A stretch of 64,000 nt of DNA from Corynebacterium sp. NML140438 (GCF_001875725.1 NZ_MLCQ01000010.1:97320-161319), one strand, 5' to 3'. Counted from the stretch's first letter, positions 8,521 through 18,408 are shown. The notes: a model not told the origin generated them from the sequence alone. Numbers and translations: made by a program.

Positions 8521-9972
8521 ATGAGCACATGGTCACAAGTTTTGAGCATTGGCGTGGCGGCACTGCTGGTCGGCGGTGGCATCGGTGTAGGCACCTACGC
8601 CACCATCGACGAACCCGACCCCGCGCACTACGCCATCGCCACCACCACGAAGGCGCCACACCTCCAGCTGACCAATCCCGACGGCCTGCTCACTCCATCT
8701 GACCAGGCACAACTCGAGCAGAATCTCCAGCGCATCACCTACCCGGAGGTGGTGCGCACCGTCCACATCCTCGCGTTCAACAACGCCGAAAACACGCGCG
8801 AGAACATCAACGACACCATCGAGGAATACTTCCGCGCCCACTACCCCGACGAAATCCTGGACAAACACGGCTTTCGCGACGGCACCCTCGTCCTCGCCGT
8901 GGACATGGCGCACCGCCACCACGCAATCTACGCCGCCGACGACGTCGACGCAGTCCTCGGGTTAGACAGCGAATCCCGGGCCACCCCAGTTATCGACGCC
9001 ATGGTCCCCGGGCTACAAAGCAACAACGTCCCAGCCGCCCTCTTCGCCGGCGCGAGCCTAGCCATGGACACCGACCGCCTGCAGCAGGAGCGATACCAAT
9101 CCGCCGTCGACGACCGGATCGGCGCTGGCATCGGCGCAGGCGCAGTGTCCGGGTCATTGGCCGTCGCCCTTGGCGCCGCTGGCGTTGCACGGCGCAACCG
9201 ACGCCGCCGCTTGGTGGAGCAGGCGCGGGAGGACTACGCGCTCGTGACCAAAGAATACGCCAACCTCGCCGGGCGCCTCGACAGCATCGACGTCCGCGCC
9301 AACTCGCTGACCAGCTCGTTTGCGGACGCGGAGCTGCGTCGTCAATGGAGCGACGTCCACGACCGCTTCCTCAAACTCCACGACACCGTCTCCGGCGCAG
9401 GCGGCATCGGCAGCATCAACATCTCCGACGATGCCGCCGCCTACCGCGCCCGCAAACAACTCGCCGACACCGCCGAAACCCTCACCCACACCAGCTACGC
9501 CGAAGACAACATCAACCGCCTCTTCAACATCGAACGCGGCGACGCCACCGCCCGCCGCACCGACCTCGCCCGCCTCAGCGACGACATCACCCAGGCACGC
9601 CTCGCCATTGACGACACCACCCTCCGCCAAGAACTCATTTCCTTACAGGAACGCGTACTGGACCTAGACCGGGAACCCACCAGCCCCACCTTCCTCGACG
9701 ACTACCTCCGCCTCCTCGCCGACTACCGAATCGTCCTCGACGCCGTCAAAGACAAAGAGTTCAGCGACGTCAAAGACCGCCACAAACTGGCCACCCCAAC
9801 CATCTACGACAAGGACTACTGGTACCCCACCTACATCCCATTCGTTGCGATGCAATCCTGGCACGACACCAACGTCGCCGCCGCGAACTCGGCTGCGTCC
9901 TCCTCTTCGGGCAGCGTGAACACGACGTTCAGCTCCGGGTTCACGGCTGCCGGTGGGTCCGGGAGCTTCTAG
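8521..9972 (+). CDS. TPM-domain (DUF5129-like) membrane protein
   Basis: A 483-residue protein: an N-terminal hydrophobic segment (about 8-28), an extracellular TPM/TLP18.3-like domain (about 50-195, with HGFRDGTLVLAVDM), a second membrane segment (GAGIGAGAVSGSLAVALGAAGVA, about 200-223), then a basic stop (RRNRRRR) and a long helical cytoplasmic part. A Ser/Gly-rich tail ends the protein. TPM domains occur in envelope stress and photosystem repair proteins, but the role of the actinobacterial ones is not established. The start ATG has no strong ribosome binding site. The gene converges on ppiA across a repeat-rich gap. Confidence 0.75.
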   Translation: MSTWSQVLSIGVAALLVGGGIGVGTYATIDEPDPAHYAIATTTKAPHLQLTNPDGLLTPSDQAQLEQNLQRITYPEVVRTVHILAFNNAENTRENINDTIEEYFRAHYPDEILDKHGFRDGTLVLAVDMAHRHHAIYAADDVDAVLGLDSESRATPVIDAMVPGLQSNNVPAALFAGASLAMDTDRLQQERYQSAVDDRIGAGIGAGAVSGSLAVALGAAGVARRNRRRRLVEQAREDYALVTKEYANLAGRLDSIDVRANSLTSSFADAELRRQWSDVHDRFLKLHDTVSGAGGIGSINISDDAAAYRARKQLADTAETLTHTSYAEDNINRLFNIERGDATARRTDLARLSDDITQARLAIDDTTLRQELISLQERVLDLDREPTSPTFLDDYLRLLADYRIVLDAVKDKEFSDVKDRHKLATPTIYDKDYWYPTYIPFVAMQSWHDTNVAAANSAASSSSGSVNTTFSSGFTAAGGSGSF

Positions 9973-10086
9973 GGGTTGGTTGGTTGGCTGGCCCTTGTGC
10001 CGGGGAACTATTGTGGGTCGGCGTGTGGTTTCTCGACTGCTAGGTTCCCGTTTGCCCAGGTCGTCCCGGTTCTTGGTCCCTCGTGG

Positions 10087-10120
10087 TTGAAATCGTTCCC
10101 AAGCTCGGGAACGATTTCAA
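10087..10120. repeat. Perfect 14-bp stem-loop in intergenic gap
   Basis: TTGAAATCGTTCCC (10087-10100) and GGGAACGATTTCAA (10107-10120) form an exact stem with a 6-base loop. No T-run follows on either strand. It lies in the 490-bp gap between two convergent genes and is flanked by further complementary segments (GGGGAACT near 10002, AGTTCCCC near 10190). It may be a terminator-like structure for the TPM gene or part of an intergenic repeat. Confidence 0.7.
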
Positions 10121-10209
10121 ACCGCCACATGTGCGAACTGGGAAAATGCGTTTGACGACTGGTGGTTTCGGGGCTCAGACGTGAAAAAGTTCCCCGCTCC
10201 ACGTTGAAC

Positions 10210-10395
10210 TGCACCAAATTCCCTCACGGACCGTTAACAACCTGGGCTTTTTGCAAATCTGACTCTTCGGGAAAACGGGAATGTGGTGCAACCGACAGCC
10301 GATCCAGTGACAAAAGACGCAATCCTCAAAAACGGCCCCGGCAAAACGCCTGGTCAACAATGGACTGGACGTTATGGGCTGCGTCTTTTGTCACT
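10210..10395. repeat. Composite intergenic inverted-repeat element, copy 1
   Basis: Two adjacent inverted-repeat units. Unit F2 (10210-10290) begins TGCACCAAATTCCC and ends GGGAATGTGGTGCA. Unit F1 (10306-10395) begins AGTGACAAAAGACGCA and ends TGCGTCTTTTGTCACT. The same pairing recurs at 18409-18579 and, inverted, at 41964-42146; F1 alone recurs at 51715-51804. There is no coding capacity. With the hairpin above it fills the 490-bp gap (9973-10462), in which no gene is visible. Confidence 0.8.
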
Positions 10396-10412
10396 CACCG
10401 CACTCAGTACCT

Positions 10413-10447
10413 AAAAACACCAAAGGCCCCACCAAAAAGGCGGGGCC
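10413..10447 (-). terminator. Rho-independent terminator of ppiA
   Basis: On the minus strand GGCCCCGCC and GGTGGGGCC pair around a TTTTT loop and are followed by TTTGGTGTTTTT, just beyond the ppiA stop codon. Confidence 0.8.
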
Positions 10448-10462
10448 TGGCAAACTCGAAAA

Positions 10463-10984
10463 TTACTCCACGGTGACGGAGTTGATCACGACGTCCTCGA
10501 CAGGGCGGTCCATGCGGCCCGTCTTGACGTTGGAAAGCTCGTCGACGACCTTGCGGGATGCCTCATCGGTGACCTCGCCGAAGATGGTGTGGCGGTTGTT
10601 CAGCCACGGGGTCTCGGCGACGGTGATGAAGAACTGGGAACCGTTGGTGCCTGGGCCGGCGTTGGCCATGGCCAGCAGGTATGGGCGGTCAAATTGGAGT
10701 TCTGGGTGGAACTCGTCGGCGAACTGGAAGCCTGGGCCGCCGGTGCCGGTGCCGGTTGGGTCGCCGCCCTGGATCATGAAGTCGGGGATGATGCGGTGGA
10801 AGATGGCGCCGTCGTAGAAGGGGCCTTCGGTGGTGCCGGAGGCGTTCTTGGTGGAGTAGTCGAGGGTGCCCTTGGCTAGGCCGGTGATGGTGTCCACGGT
10901 GTGTGGGGCGTGGTTACCAAACAGGTCGACTTTGATGTCGCCGTGGTTGGTGTGGAACGTCATTGTCTGCGTCTTCTGAGTCAT
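10463..10984 (-). CDS. ppiA: Cyclophilin-type peptidyl-prolyl cis-trans isomerase
   Basis: A 173-residue cytoplasmic cyclophilin that catalyses proline isomerisation during folding. The core motifs [22 protein letters not shown] and [16 protein letters not shown] are all present, including the catalytic Arg of FHR and the Gln/Phe/Trp pocket residues; an internal [13 protein letters not shown] loop is typical of actinobacterial PpiA. There is no signal peptide. The gene is near oriC in most Corynebacterium and Mycobacterium genomes. A terminator follows it directly. Confidence 0.95.
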   Translation of the reverse strand: MTQKTQTMTFHTNHGDIKVDLFGNHAPHTVDTITGLAKGTLDYSTKNASGTTEGPFYDGAIFHRIIPDFMIQGGDPTGTGTGGPGFQFADEFHPELQFDRPYLLAMANAGPGTNGSQFFITVAETPWLNNRHTIFGEVTDEASRKVVDELSNVKTGRMDRPVEDVVINSVTVE

Positions 10985-11025
10985 GGTGTACAGCGTACAC
11001 GACCCTCCACGCCCCTCGTTCGGTG

Positions 11026-13278
11026 TTAGCGCTGGGCGAGCACCGCGTCGCGTGCAGCAACCAAGTTGCGTAGCGACGGCACCACTTCCTCATACTTGCG
11101 CGTCTTCAGGCCGCAGTCGGGGTTGACCCAGAGGTGTTCGGCTGGGACGTGACGCAGTGCTGCTTGGAGCAGTTCGGCGATTTCCTCGACGGAGGGGACG
11201 CGCGGTGAGTGGATGTCCCAAACGCCGGGGCCGATTTCGGAGTGGAAGGTGTCGTCGATGTCGGCGAGGAGTTCCATGCGAGAGCGGGCGGCCTCGATGG
11301 AGGTGACGTCGGCGTCGAGGCCGGCGACGGCTTCGATGATCTGGCCGAACTCTGAGTAGCAGAGGTGGGTGTGGATCTGGGTGGTCGGTTTGGCGTCGAC
11401 GGCGACGAGTCGGAAGGAGCGGACGGCCCAGTCGAGGTAGGACGGGCGGTCCTTGGCGCGCAGTGGGAGGAGTTCGCGCAGGGCGGGCTCGTCGATTTGG
11501 ATGATGCTGATGCCGGCTTCTTCGAGGTCGCGGACTTCGTCGGCGAGGGCGGCGCCGATTTGGTCGGCGGAGACGGACAGTGGGACGTCGTCGCGTTTGA
11601 AGGACCAGGCCAGGATGGTCACTGGGCCGGTGAGCATGCCCTTGACTGGTTTGTTGGAGAGGGATTGGGCGTAGGTGGCCCATTCGACGGTCATTGGGGC
11701 TGGTCGGGAGACGTCGCCGTAGACGATTGGTGGGCGGGTGCAGCGGGAGCCGTAGGACTGGACCCAGCCGTTTTCGGTGACGACGAAGCCGTCGAGAAGT
11801 TCGGCGAAGTATTGGACCATGTCGTTGCGTTCGGCTTCGCCGTGGACGAGGACGTCGATGCCGATTTTTTCTTGCAGTTCGATGACCTGCTTGATTTCTT
11901 GCTGCAGCGCTTCCTTGTATTGAGCGTCGCTCAGGGTGCCGTTGCGGTGCGCGGCGCGAGCTTGGCGGATCTCGGGGGTTTGTGGGAAGGAGCCGATGGT
12001 GGTCGTCGGCAAGCTGGGGAGGTTCAGCGCCTCGCGCTGGGCCTGCTGGCGCTCGGCGAACAGGGGCTGGCGCTGCACCTGACCTGCAGGAAGAGTGCCA
12101 AGACGCTTGGCGACGGCCTCGTCGTGGCGCAGCGGGGACTCCGCGCGGGTCCGCGCGACGCGGGCGGATGCGGCGAACGCGACCTCGGCGGCCTGCGGGC
12201 CGGCGCTCAAGGCGAGGGCTTCGGCGATCTTCTCGTCGGCGAAGGCGAGCCAGGTGGCAACGTCGACGGGCAGGTTGCGCTCGGCCTTGAGGGTGTGCGG
12301 CACATGCTGCAGCGAGGTGGATGTGGTCACTGACTTGGCGCCGAGGGTGGTGAGGATTTCGGTGCGTTCGGCGAGGTCGGCGGCCCAGACGTTGCGGCCG
12401 TCGATAAGTCCGGCGACGAGGTGCATCTCGGGCGCGACGTGGGTGCGGACCTGCTCGACGTAGTCAGGGGTGGCCTGCAGGGTCCATGGGGACAGGTCGA
12501 CCTGGAGGGCTTCGGGCTTGAGCTCGCCGAGGACGGGCAGGGCGGCGTCGGCGGCGCCGTATGGGGTGGTCAGGTAGACGCTCGGGCGTGCTTCGGCGCC
12601 GAGCAGCGTGCTCCAGGCTTCGCGCAGGTAGCGCGCGGTCTCGGCGTCCGGGGTGTCAACGTCGGCGACGACGATCGGCTCGGCGACCTGGACCCACTCC
12701 ACGCCGGCCTGGCGAAGCGCCGCGAAGACCTGGGCGTACGCATCGACGAGGGCCGGGAGCAGGGACCACTCCACCGGCTTCGACAGCGCGAGCAGCGTGA
12801 CTGGGCCGACGAGGTACGGGCGAACCTGGTGTCCTGCCTCGCGGGCCTCCTCCACGATGCGCACGATGCGATCCGGCACCGGCGTAATCTCCTGCCCGGC
12901 GGCAACCTCGGGCACGAGGTAGTGGTAGTTGGTGTCGAACCACTTCGTCATCTCCAGTGGCACGCGGGTGGCGGTGCCGCGGGCAAGCGCGAACTCCTCG
13001 TCGAGGTCGGTGCCGCCGGCGACCAGGCCAACGGTCAGTGCGGTCTCCAGGACGTGGTCGTAGAGGGCGACGTCCGCCGGGATGGCGTATGGCTCGGAAA
13101 GGCCGAGGTCACGCAGGTGGTTGTACGTGTCGATGCGCAGGGCGCGCGTCGTGGAGCGGAACGTGTCCGCGTCGATCTGCCCGGACCAGTAGGACTCCAG
13201 GGCGCGCTTCAGTTCGCGTTGCGCGCCGATCCTCGGGTAGCCCTCGATGGTCGTGGTGGGGAATGCTACGGTGCTCAC
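11026..13278 (-). CDS. metE: Cobalamin-independent methionine synthase
   Basis: A 750-residue 5-methyltetrahydropteroyltriglutamate-homocysteine methyltransferase, the last step of methionine synthesis. It shows the duplicated barrel: an N-terminal half ([16 protein letters not shown]) and a C-terminal catalytic half starting near 430 ([10 protein letters not shown]). Zinc ligands are visible in HTHLCYSEF and NPDCGLKTR, and the substrate loop in [13 protein letters not shown]. Its start overlaps the metF stop by 4 bp, so the two are translationally coupled and the methyl donor is made beside the enzyme that uses it. Expression is probably controlled at the metF promoter. Confidence 0.96.
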   Translation of the reverse strand: MSTVAFPTTTIEGYPRIGAQRELKRALESYWSGQIDADTFRSTTRALRIDTYNHLRDLGLSEPYAIPADVALYDHVLETALTVGLVAGGTDLDEEFALARGTATRVPLEMTKWFDTNYHYLVPEVAAGQEITPVPDRIVRIVEEAREAGHQVRPYLVGPVTLLALSKPVEWSLLPALVDAYAQVFAALRQAGVEWVQVAEPIVVADVDTPDAETARYLREAWSTLLGAEARPSVYLTTPYGAADAALPVLGELKPEALQVDLSPWTLQATPDYVEQVRTHVAPEMHLVAGLIDGRNVWAADLAERTEILTTLGAKSVTTSTSLQHVPHTLKAERNLPVDVATWLAFADEKIAEALALSAGPQAAEVAFAASARVARTRAESPLRHDEAVAKRLGTLPAGQVQRQPLFAERQQAQREALNLPSLPTTTIGSFPQTPEIRQARAAHRNGTLSDAQYKEALQQEIKQVIELQEKIGIDVLVHGEAERNDMVQYFAELLDGFVVTENGWVQSYGSRCTRPPIVYGDVSRPAPMTVEWATYAQSLSNKPVKGMLTGPVTILAWSFKRDDVPLSVSADQIGAALADEVRDLEEAGISIIQIDEPALRELLPLRAKDRPSYLDWAVRSFRLVAVDAKPTTQIHTHLCYSEFGQIIEAVAGLDADVTSIEAARSRMELLADIDDTFHSEIGPGVWDIHSPRVPSVEEIAELLQAALRHVPAEHLWVNPDCGLKTRKYEEVVPSLRNLVAARDAVLAQR

Positions 13279-14228
13279 AGGTTGAGTCCTTTCAATAGTT
13301 CACGTGTTACTGCTAAGTCGTTATGTGTGTAAACATGCAGGCCACCGGCACCGGCCTGCAGAATCGTGCGCGCTAACTCAACGGTGAGTCGCATGCCAAT
13401 CTGGTGCTCTTCCTCCGGTGTCCGCGCGGCTTCAAGCTGCTTGATGACGTCCACCGGGGGTGCCACACCGGACAACTCACCCATCCTGCGCACCCGGTTC
13501 ACGCTGGTCATCGGCATGATGCCGGGGATCAGCGGGATGCGCACCCCGGCGAGCCGGGCACGTTCCGCGAAGCTGAGGTAGTCCTGCGCGTCGAAGAACA
13601 GCTGCGTGATGGCGAAGTCGGCGCCGAGGCGCCGCTTCGCCAGCAACACGTCCAGGTCCTGGTCGAAGCTGGTGCTCTCCGAGTGTCCGCGCGGGTAGCA
13701 GGCCACCGACAACGCCAGCTTGCCGGCGGCGAGGCGGTAGGCTTGCGCGTCGGCGACGTCCTGGATCAGGTTGAGCAGGTCCGTCGCGTACTGCAGGTGC
13801 GTGTCGGGCAGGCGGTCGAGTCCGGCTGGGATGTCGCCGCGAAGGGCGAGGAATCCGCGGACGCCGGCGTCGATAAGCTGGGTGATCCACTGCTCGAGCT
13901 CGGCGGGCGTGCCTGCGGTGCAGGCGAGGTGCGCGATGGGGCGCATGCTCGTGGTCTGCGCGATGCGTTCGATGAGGCGGGCGGTGCCTTCCAGCCAGTC
14001 GCTGCGGTGCGAGCTGGTGACCGACACGTAGTCGGGCTGGTAGGCGGCGAGCCCCTGGATGAGGGCGTCGAGTTTGGCGGAGTCGGCGTCGTGACGCGGT
14101 GGGATCACCTCGAAGCTGAGTGCCGTGCGTGCCCGCTGCGGGCGTGGCGCGAGCTCCTCCTCGCTGCCGTCCAACGGTGCCGACGCGGAGATCCGCGTTT
14201 CCAGCGTTGCCTGCCGCATCCGACTCAC
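13275..14228 (-). CDS. metF: Methylenetetrahydrofolate reductase
   Basis: A 317-residue FAD-dependent reductase that makes 5-methyltetrahydrofolate for MetE. The fold starts at ALSFEVIPPRHDADS (about 36-50); FAD-binding landmarks include HLACTAG and FLALRGDIP, with GADFAITQLFFD and PLIPGIMPMTS further on. About 35 N-terminal residues before the barrel are unusually long and poorly structured. The chosen GTG (14226-14228) follows AGAAAG weakly; an ATG three codons inside is equally possible. It is first in the metF-metE operon, with a McbR-like sequence about 145 bp upstream. Confidence 0.92.
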   Translation of the reverse strand: MSRMRQATLETRISASAPLDGSEEELAPRPQRARTALSFEVIPPRHDADSAKLDALIQGLAAYQPDYVSVTSSHRSDWLEGTARLIERIAQTTSMRPIAHLACTAGTPAELEQWITQLIDAGVRGFLALRGDIPAGLDRLPDTHLQYATDLLNLIQDVADAQAYRLAAGKLALSVACYPRGHSESTSFDQDLDVLLAKRRLGADFAITQLFFDAQDYLSFAERARLAGVRIPLIPGIMPMTSVNRVRRMGELSGVAPPVDVIKQLEAARTPEEEHQIGMRLTVELARTILQAGAGGLHVYTHNDLAVTRELLKGLNL

Positions 14229-14370
14229 CTGCTTTCTGTTCTGTTGCTTCCTGTTGATGGGATGCGTTGAAATTTAAAACCGGCTGCAACGGCGCACAAG
14301 GACACAAACAGACAGAGCGGTATATACACAGGCCAGAGGCTCGCCCGTGGTGAATAATAATCCGGCAAAC

Positions 14371-14386
14371 TGAACCGCTTAGTCTA
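14371..14386 (-). promoter_or_regulatory. McbR-like operator upstream of metF
   Basis: On the minus strand the sequence reads TAGAC-N6-GTTCA, against the known McbR consensus TAGAC-N6-GTCTA (8 of 10 positions). It lies about 145 bp before metF, next to a -10-like TATTAT. McbR represses methionine genes in Corynebacterium, so the location is apt; the second half-site is imperfect. I see no cobalamin or SAM riboswitch in the 232-bp gap. Confidence 0.4.
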
Positions 14387-14460
14387 CTTTGCGCGGTTGT
14401 GCGGGCACATGTCCGTGCCTCCCGCTAGGGTGGTTGAGAGAACATAACGAAGGAGCACAC

Positions 14461-15021
14461 ATGAACCTCACCACTGCACGACTCGCACTGCGCGGCATCA
14501 GCGGCGCCTGGAACTACTTCCGCGAACTCAACAGCAAGCAGCAGCGCGACGTCTACGAAGCACTCACCGAAGCCATCAACGACGACAACATCGACGACCT
14601 CAACGACCTCGCCGACGTGCCACAGCTCGAGGGGATCTACGACGCCGCGCGCCAGCAGGCAGGCAAAGTCACCCGCGCTAGCCACGCACGTATCGACGCC
14701 CGCCGCGCCCTCCACGCCGCAACCGCCCCCGACCGCAAGGCCCGCCAGATCGCGCTGAAGAAGGAAGCGCGCAAGCGTGGGACCGGCTCGAAGGTGCTGC
14801 TCGCCTCCCTCGGTGCGGGCGCGCTCGCGGCCGGCGGCTGGGCCCTGTGGGAGTTCTACCTGCGCGAAAAGCTTGAGGAGCGCAACCACGAGCCGAAGCA
14901 CGCGCTGCACGAGGAGCCCGCTGAGGGCACGGCCACGCTGGTGTACTCCACCGATTCCGCCGACGACCAGTTCGGCACCCTCGACGCCCTCGACGACGAC
15001 CAGCGCCGCGCTACGAAGTAG
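14461..15021 (+). CDS. Corynebacterial membrane-anchored protein of unknown function
   Basis: A 186-residue protein I cannot assign to a characterised family. The first 110 residues are charged and helical, followed by one membrane segment (VLLASLGAGALAAGGWALWEFYL, about 120-142) and an acidic C-terminus rich in Asp and Glu. That suggests a single-pass protein. The ATG at 14461 follows AAGGAG; an in-frame start at 14389 lacks such a site. The 17 bases before the start are identical to those before the gene at 18705. It converges on the TetR gene with only 3 bp between stop codons. Confidence 0.7.
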   Translation: MNLTTARLALRGISGAWNYFRELNSKQQRDVYEALTEAINDDNIDDLNDLADVPQLEGIYDAARQQAGKVTRASHARIDARRALHAATAPDRKARQIALKKEARKRGTGSKVLLASLGAGALAAGGWALWEFYLREKLEERNHEPKHALHEEPAEGTATLVYSTDSADDQFGTLDALDDDQRRATK

Positions 15022-15024
15022 CCG

Positions 15025-15591
15025 CTAGTTGGCGTCCACCCGCCACGCCAGCAGCAGGTGGTTGACCAGGCGTGTCTTCACGTCTGGGAAGAGGTCGCGC
15101 AGGTTTGCGCTCATCGGGCGGGTCACCACGATCAGCTCGGCGGCGATCTCGGAGGGGGTCAGCGCCGGGTCGACAAGGCCGTGGGGGGCGGCGAGGTCCA
15201 GCAGCTCTTGGACGCGCGCGAAGAACTCGTCGCGGCGCTGCCGCACCGTGGACTCGAGGGCGTGCGGTGGCTCGTCCGCCAGGGCCGCCACCAGCATGCC
15301 AATCCCGGAGTCGACGCACGCCCAAATAAAGGCGCGCCACTGCTCCTCCGGCGCGCTTTCAAACTTGGCCAGCGTGTCCCCCAGCTTCGCGTCAAGCACG
15401 TCAATGAACTCGAGGGCGCACGCCTGGCGGAGGTCGGCGCGCGTCGGAAAGTGCCGGTACAGCGTGGCGATGCCCACACCCGCGTGCTCCGCGATCTCAC
15501 CAAGCGTGACCTCGGAGTTCGGGCGGGTGCGGAAGTTCTCCACCGCCGCCCGAATCAGCTGTTCGCGCTTCTGTCTCGCATCGGCCCGCAT
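15025..15591 (-). CDS. TetR-family transcriptional regulator
   Basis: A 188-residue regulator with an N-terminal TetR helix-turn-helix (VTLGEIAEHAGVGIATLYRHFPTRADL, about 28-54) and an alpha-helical ligand domain. It is divergent from the ATPase-YhgE operon, the usual arrangement for a local repressor. The 88-bp gap between the two holds an imperfect dyad at 15608-15628 that is the likely operator. The inducer is unknown. Confidence 0.88.
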   Translation of the reverse strand: MRADARQKREQLIRAAVENFRTRPNSEVTLGEIAEHAGVGIATLYRHFPTRADLRQACALEFIDVLDAKLGDTLAKFESAPEEQWRAFIWACVDSGIGMLVAALADEPPHALESTVRQRRDEFFARVQELLDLAAPHGLVDPALTPSEIAAELIVVTRPMSANLRDLFPDVKTRLVNHLLLAWRVDAN

Positions 15592-15607
15592 GATGCTCCC
15601 TTTCCGC

Positions 15608-15628
15608 TTGACATTAACTGATAGTCAA
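15608..15628. promoter_or_regulatory. Candidate TetR operator
   Basis: A 21-bp dyad, TTGAC at 15608-15612 and GTCAA at 15624-15628 with 7 of 10 symmetric pairs, in the divergent promoter region 17 bp before the TetR gene start. The assignment rests on position and symmetry. Confidence 0.5.
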
Positions 15629-15679
15629 TCCTACGCTTAGCACCATTCTGTAACGAAAATCAACCAAAGTAGGTGTTCA

Positions 15680-16291
15680 ATGGACTGCATCCTACGAGCC
15701 GTCGACGTCGTCGTGCGCCCAGGGAACAACCCGGTCAACCTCGAGGTTGGCGAAGGGTTCACGCTGGTCACATCGCCGCGCGAGTCCGGCGCGTCCACGC
15801 TGAGCATGGCGCTCGCCGGCCGCTACGAACCGCACAGCGGCACCATCGAGCTTTTCGACGAGCCCACCACCGCCCGCCAGCGCTTCCCCGAGATCGCTCT
15901 GGCCGGCATCCCGCTCATCGACTCCGTCGAGCGCTCCGTACCCACAAAAGAAATCATCCGGGAGCAGATCTCCTGGGAGCTGCCGTTCTACCGACGCATC
16001 CCGCGTGACCTGCTCGGCCACGAGCTCGTCGAACCCTGGCTGGAGCCACTCCAATTCGACCTGGACGAGGACAAGCTGAAGCTCGGTATCGGCGACCTGA
16101 ACATCGTCGACCGGATGCGACTGCGCGTGCTGCTCGCGCTCATCGCGCGACCGGACGCGCCGCTCATCATCGTCGACGACCCAGACCAGCTGCGTAACTT
16201 TGAGCTACGCAAAGAATTCATCGACAACTTGCGCGACGTCGCAGAACTCAAACCAGTGCTGGTCAACAGCGTGAACAAGGAGGACCTATGA
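15680..16291 (+). CDS. Degenerate ABC-type ATPase partner of YhgE
   Basis: A 203-residue protein with the outline of an ABC nucleotide-binding subunit but eroded motifs. The Walker A position reads RESGASTLS, lacking the P-loop Lys, the signature LSGGQ is replaced by GIGDLNIVDRMRL, and Walker B survives as LIIVDDPDQL with Asp where the catalytic Glu belongs. It may bind nucleotide poorly or not at all. It overlaps the downstream YhgE/Pip gene by 4 bp (ATGA), so they are coupled and probably form one exporter-like complex under the TetR regulator. Confidence 0.7.
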   Translation: MDCILRAVDVVVRPGNNPVNLEVGEGFTLVTSPRESGASTLSMALAGRYEPHSGTIELFDEPTTARQRFPEIALAGIPLIDSVERSVPTKEIIREQISWELPFYRRIPRDLLGHELVEPWLEPLQFDLDEDKLKLGIGDLNIVDRMRLRVLLALIARPDAPLIIVDDPDQLRNFELRKEFIDNLRDVAELKPVLVNSVNKEDL

Positions 16292-18381
16292 TCGCAGGGC
16301 TGCACATCGGCAGCAACTTCCGAAAGTTCGGTCACGGCAAACTGCCGCCGCTCGCCATCATCGCCATCACGCTCATCCCGCTGCTCTTCGGCGGGCTGTT
16401 CGTCTGGTCCTACTACGACCCGCTGGGCAACCTGCACAAGATGCCCGTCGCCCTGGTCAACTCGGACGAGGGTGAGCACGGCCTGACCGTCGTCGAAGAG
16501 CTCATGGAGGAGCAACCCATGGACTTCCGCCTCGTCAGCGCGGAGGAAGCCCAAAAGGGCGTCGCCGACGGCACTTACTACCTCGGCGTGGAGATCCCAA
16601 GCGACTTCTCCGAGGCGGCCGAATCCGTCAAGTCCGACAACCCCCACCAGGCGAAGCTGAACATCTCGCTGAACGAGACCAACGGGTTCATCCCCACCAT
16701 GCTCGGCAACCAGGTGACCATGATCATGAGCTCCGTCATCTCGGAGAGCGTGAGTAAAGAAGTGGTCAACCAGCTCTTCGTCGGCTTCAACACCATCCAC
16801 GAAGGGATGGAGAAAGCCGCCGACGGCGCCGGCAAACTCGACGACGGGGCCCACAAAGCCAAAGATGGCAGCGGCAAGCTCAAGGACGGCGCAGGCAAGC
16901 TCGAAGGCGGCGTCGGGGAGCTCGACAACGGCATCAAGAAGCTCGCCGACGGCGCACAGCAGCTCGACTCCGGCATCGGCGAACTCCAGCAGGGCGCCAA
17001 CACCCTCAACGAGAAGCTCGGCGAGGCATCCCAAGGCGCCAACAAGCTTGCCGACGGCCTCTCCGCCCTCCAAGACGGCACCAACCAGCTGGGCGCCGGC
17101 GCCGCCGCCATCGCCGGCGGCGTCGGCAAGCTGACCTCCATCACGGACCAGCTCAACGTCGCCCAGAACACCTTCAACAGCATCAACGCCACCCTGGACC
17201 AGGCCATCCGCCAACTCGACGCCACACCAGTCCCCGGCGCCTCCGACCTGGCCAACCAGGCCCGCGGCCTGAAAGCCCAACTCAACGCCGACCAGTTCGT
17301 CGCCATGAACCCGCAGATGATCAACGACCTGACCAAACTGCGCAACGGCACCCAAGAGCTGTCCACCCAGCTCAACGACCCCACCGCCAAGTACCGCGCC
17401 GGCATGGACCAAGCCGCCGCCGGGGCACAAACACTGGCGCAGGGTCTGCGTATGCTGCACGACGGCTCCGGCACGCTCGTAGTGGGCGTCGGCAAGCTGA
17501 AAGACGGCTCCTCCCGCCTCGTCGTGGGAGCCAACTCCGCAGCCGACGGCACCTCCAAACTCGCGGGCGGCTCCAACCAACTCGTCGTCGGCCTCAACGA
17601 CTTGAACGACGGCCTGGTCACCCTCAGCAACGGCACCGGCGAACTCAGCCTCAAACTCAACGAAGGCGCCGACGAAGCCCCCACCTGGGAAGGCGACCGC
17701 CTCGAAAAAGCCACCGAGGCCGCCGGCAACCCCGTCGTACACAACAACACCGGCGACGAACTCACCTTCTTCGGTAAGGGCCTCTCCCCCTTCTTCCTGT
17801 CCCTCTCCCTGTGGATCGGCGGCCTGGTGCTCTACATGATCCTCGCGCCGTTCTCACGCCGCGTCATCGACTCCGGCACCAACCCCTTCCGCATGGTCGC
17901 CCACACCCTGCTGCCGTCCCTGATCGTCGGCTTCGTGCAAGCCGTCCTGCTGTGGCTCGTACAGGTCGTCGCGATCGGCGTCGAACCCAAGCACCCGCTC
18001 GGACTCTTCGGCGTGCTGTGGTTCGGCTCCTGGGTGTTCATGTCCCTCATCCTTGCCATCAACATGGTCTTCGGCCCCGCCACCGGCAGGCTGGTCACCA
18101 TGGCCCTCATGTCCCTGCAACTCGTAGCGTCAAACGGCCTCTACCCACCCGAAGTGCAGCCAGGGTTCATCCAATGGGTCCACGCCTGGGACCCGATGCG
18201 GTTTACCGTGGACATGATCCGCGTCGCCTTCTTCGGCACCCACGCCGAAGACCCGCGCTTGCTGCGCGCCATCATTGTGCTGTCCCTCCTGACTGTGGCC
18301 GCATGGTTCATCAGCGCGTGGGGCATGTGGAAGCGCCGCATCCTCAACGACAAGGACATCCACCCAGAGCTCGCGCTGTAA
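16288..18381 (+). CDS. YhgE/Pip-domain membrane protein (ABC-2-like)
   Basis: A 697-residue protein with one N-terminal membrane segment (PLAIIAITLIPLLFGGLFVW, about 22-42), a large extracytoplasmic region and about five C-terminal segments (about 495-685) of the ABC-2 permease type. The central part (about 170-270 and 370-455) is made of short units such as DGAGKLDDGAHKAKDGSGKL, the Gly/Leu-spaced repeat typical of YhgE/Pip proteins. Relatives include phage infection protein and ESX/type VII-associated factors. Export or envelope function is inferred. It follows the degenerate ATPase with a 4-bp overlap. Confidence 0.88.
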   Translation: MIAGLHIGSNFRKFGHGKLPPLAIIAITLIPLLFGGLFVWSYYDPLGNLHKMPVALVNSDEGEHGLTVVEELMEEQPMDFRLVSAEEAQKGVADGTYYLGVEIPSDFSEAAESVKSDNPHQAKLNISLNETNGFIPTMLGNQVTMIMSSVISESVSKEVVNQLFVGFNTIHEGMEKAADGAGKLDDGAHKAKDGSGKLKDGAGKLEGGVGELDNGIKKLADGAQQLDSGIGELQQGANTLNEKLGEASQGANKLADGLSALQDGTNQLGAGAAAIAGGVGKLTSITDQLNVAQNTFNSINATLDQAIRQLDATPVPGASDLANQARGLKAQLNADQFVAMNPQMINDLTKLRNGTQELSTQLNDPTAKYRAGMDQAAAGAQTLAQGLRMLHDGSGTLVVGVGKLKDGSSRLVVGANSAADGTSKLAGGSNQLVVGLNDLNDGLVTLSNGTGELSLKLNEGADEAPTWEGDRLEKATEAAGNPVVHNNTGDELTFFGKGLSPFFLSLSLWIGGLVLYMILAPFSRRVIDSGTNPFRMVAHTLLPSLIVGFVQAVLLWLVQVVAIGVEPKHPLGLFGVLWFGSWVFMSLILAINMVFGPATGRLVTMALMSLQLVASNGLYPPEVQPGFIQWVHAWDPMRFTVDMIRVAFFGTHAEDPRLLRAIIVLSLLTVAAWFISAWGMWKRRILNDKDIHPELAL

Positions 18382-18408
18382 GGGTTTGTGGTTGCTGGGT
18401 GTTGGCGT

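Noticed and set aside
14229..14460. Cobalamin or SAM riboswitch ahead of metF-metE
   Set aside because: I looked for the B12-box and SAM aptamer cores on the minus strand and found neither.
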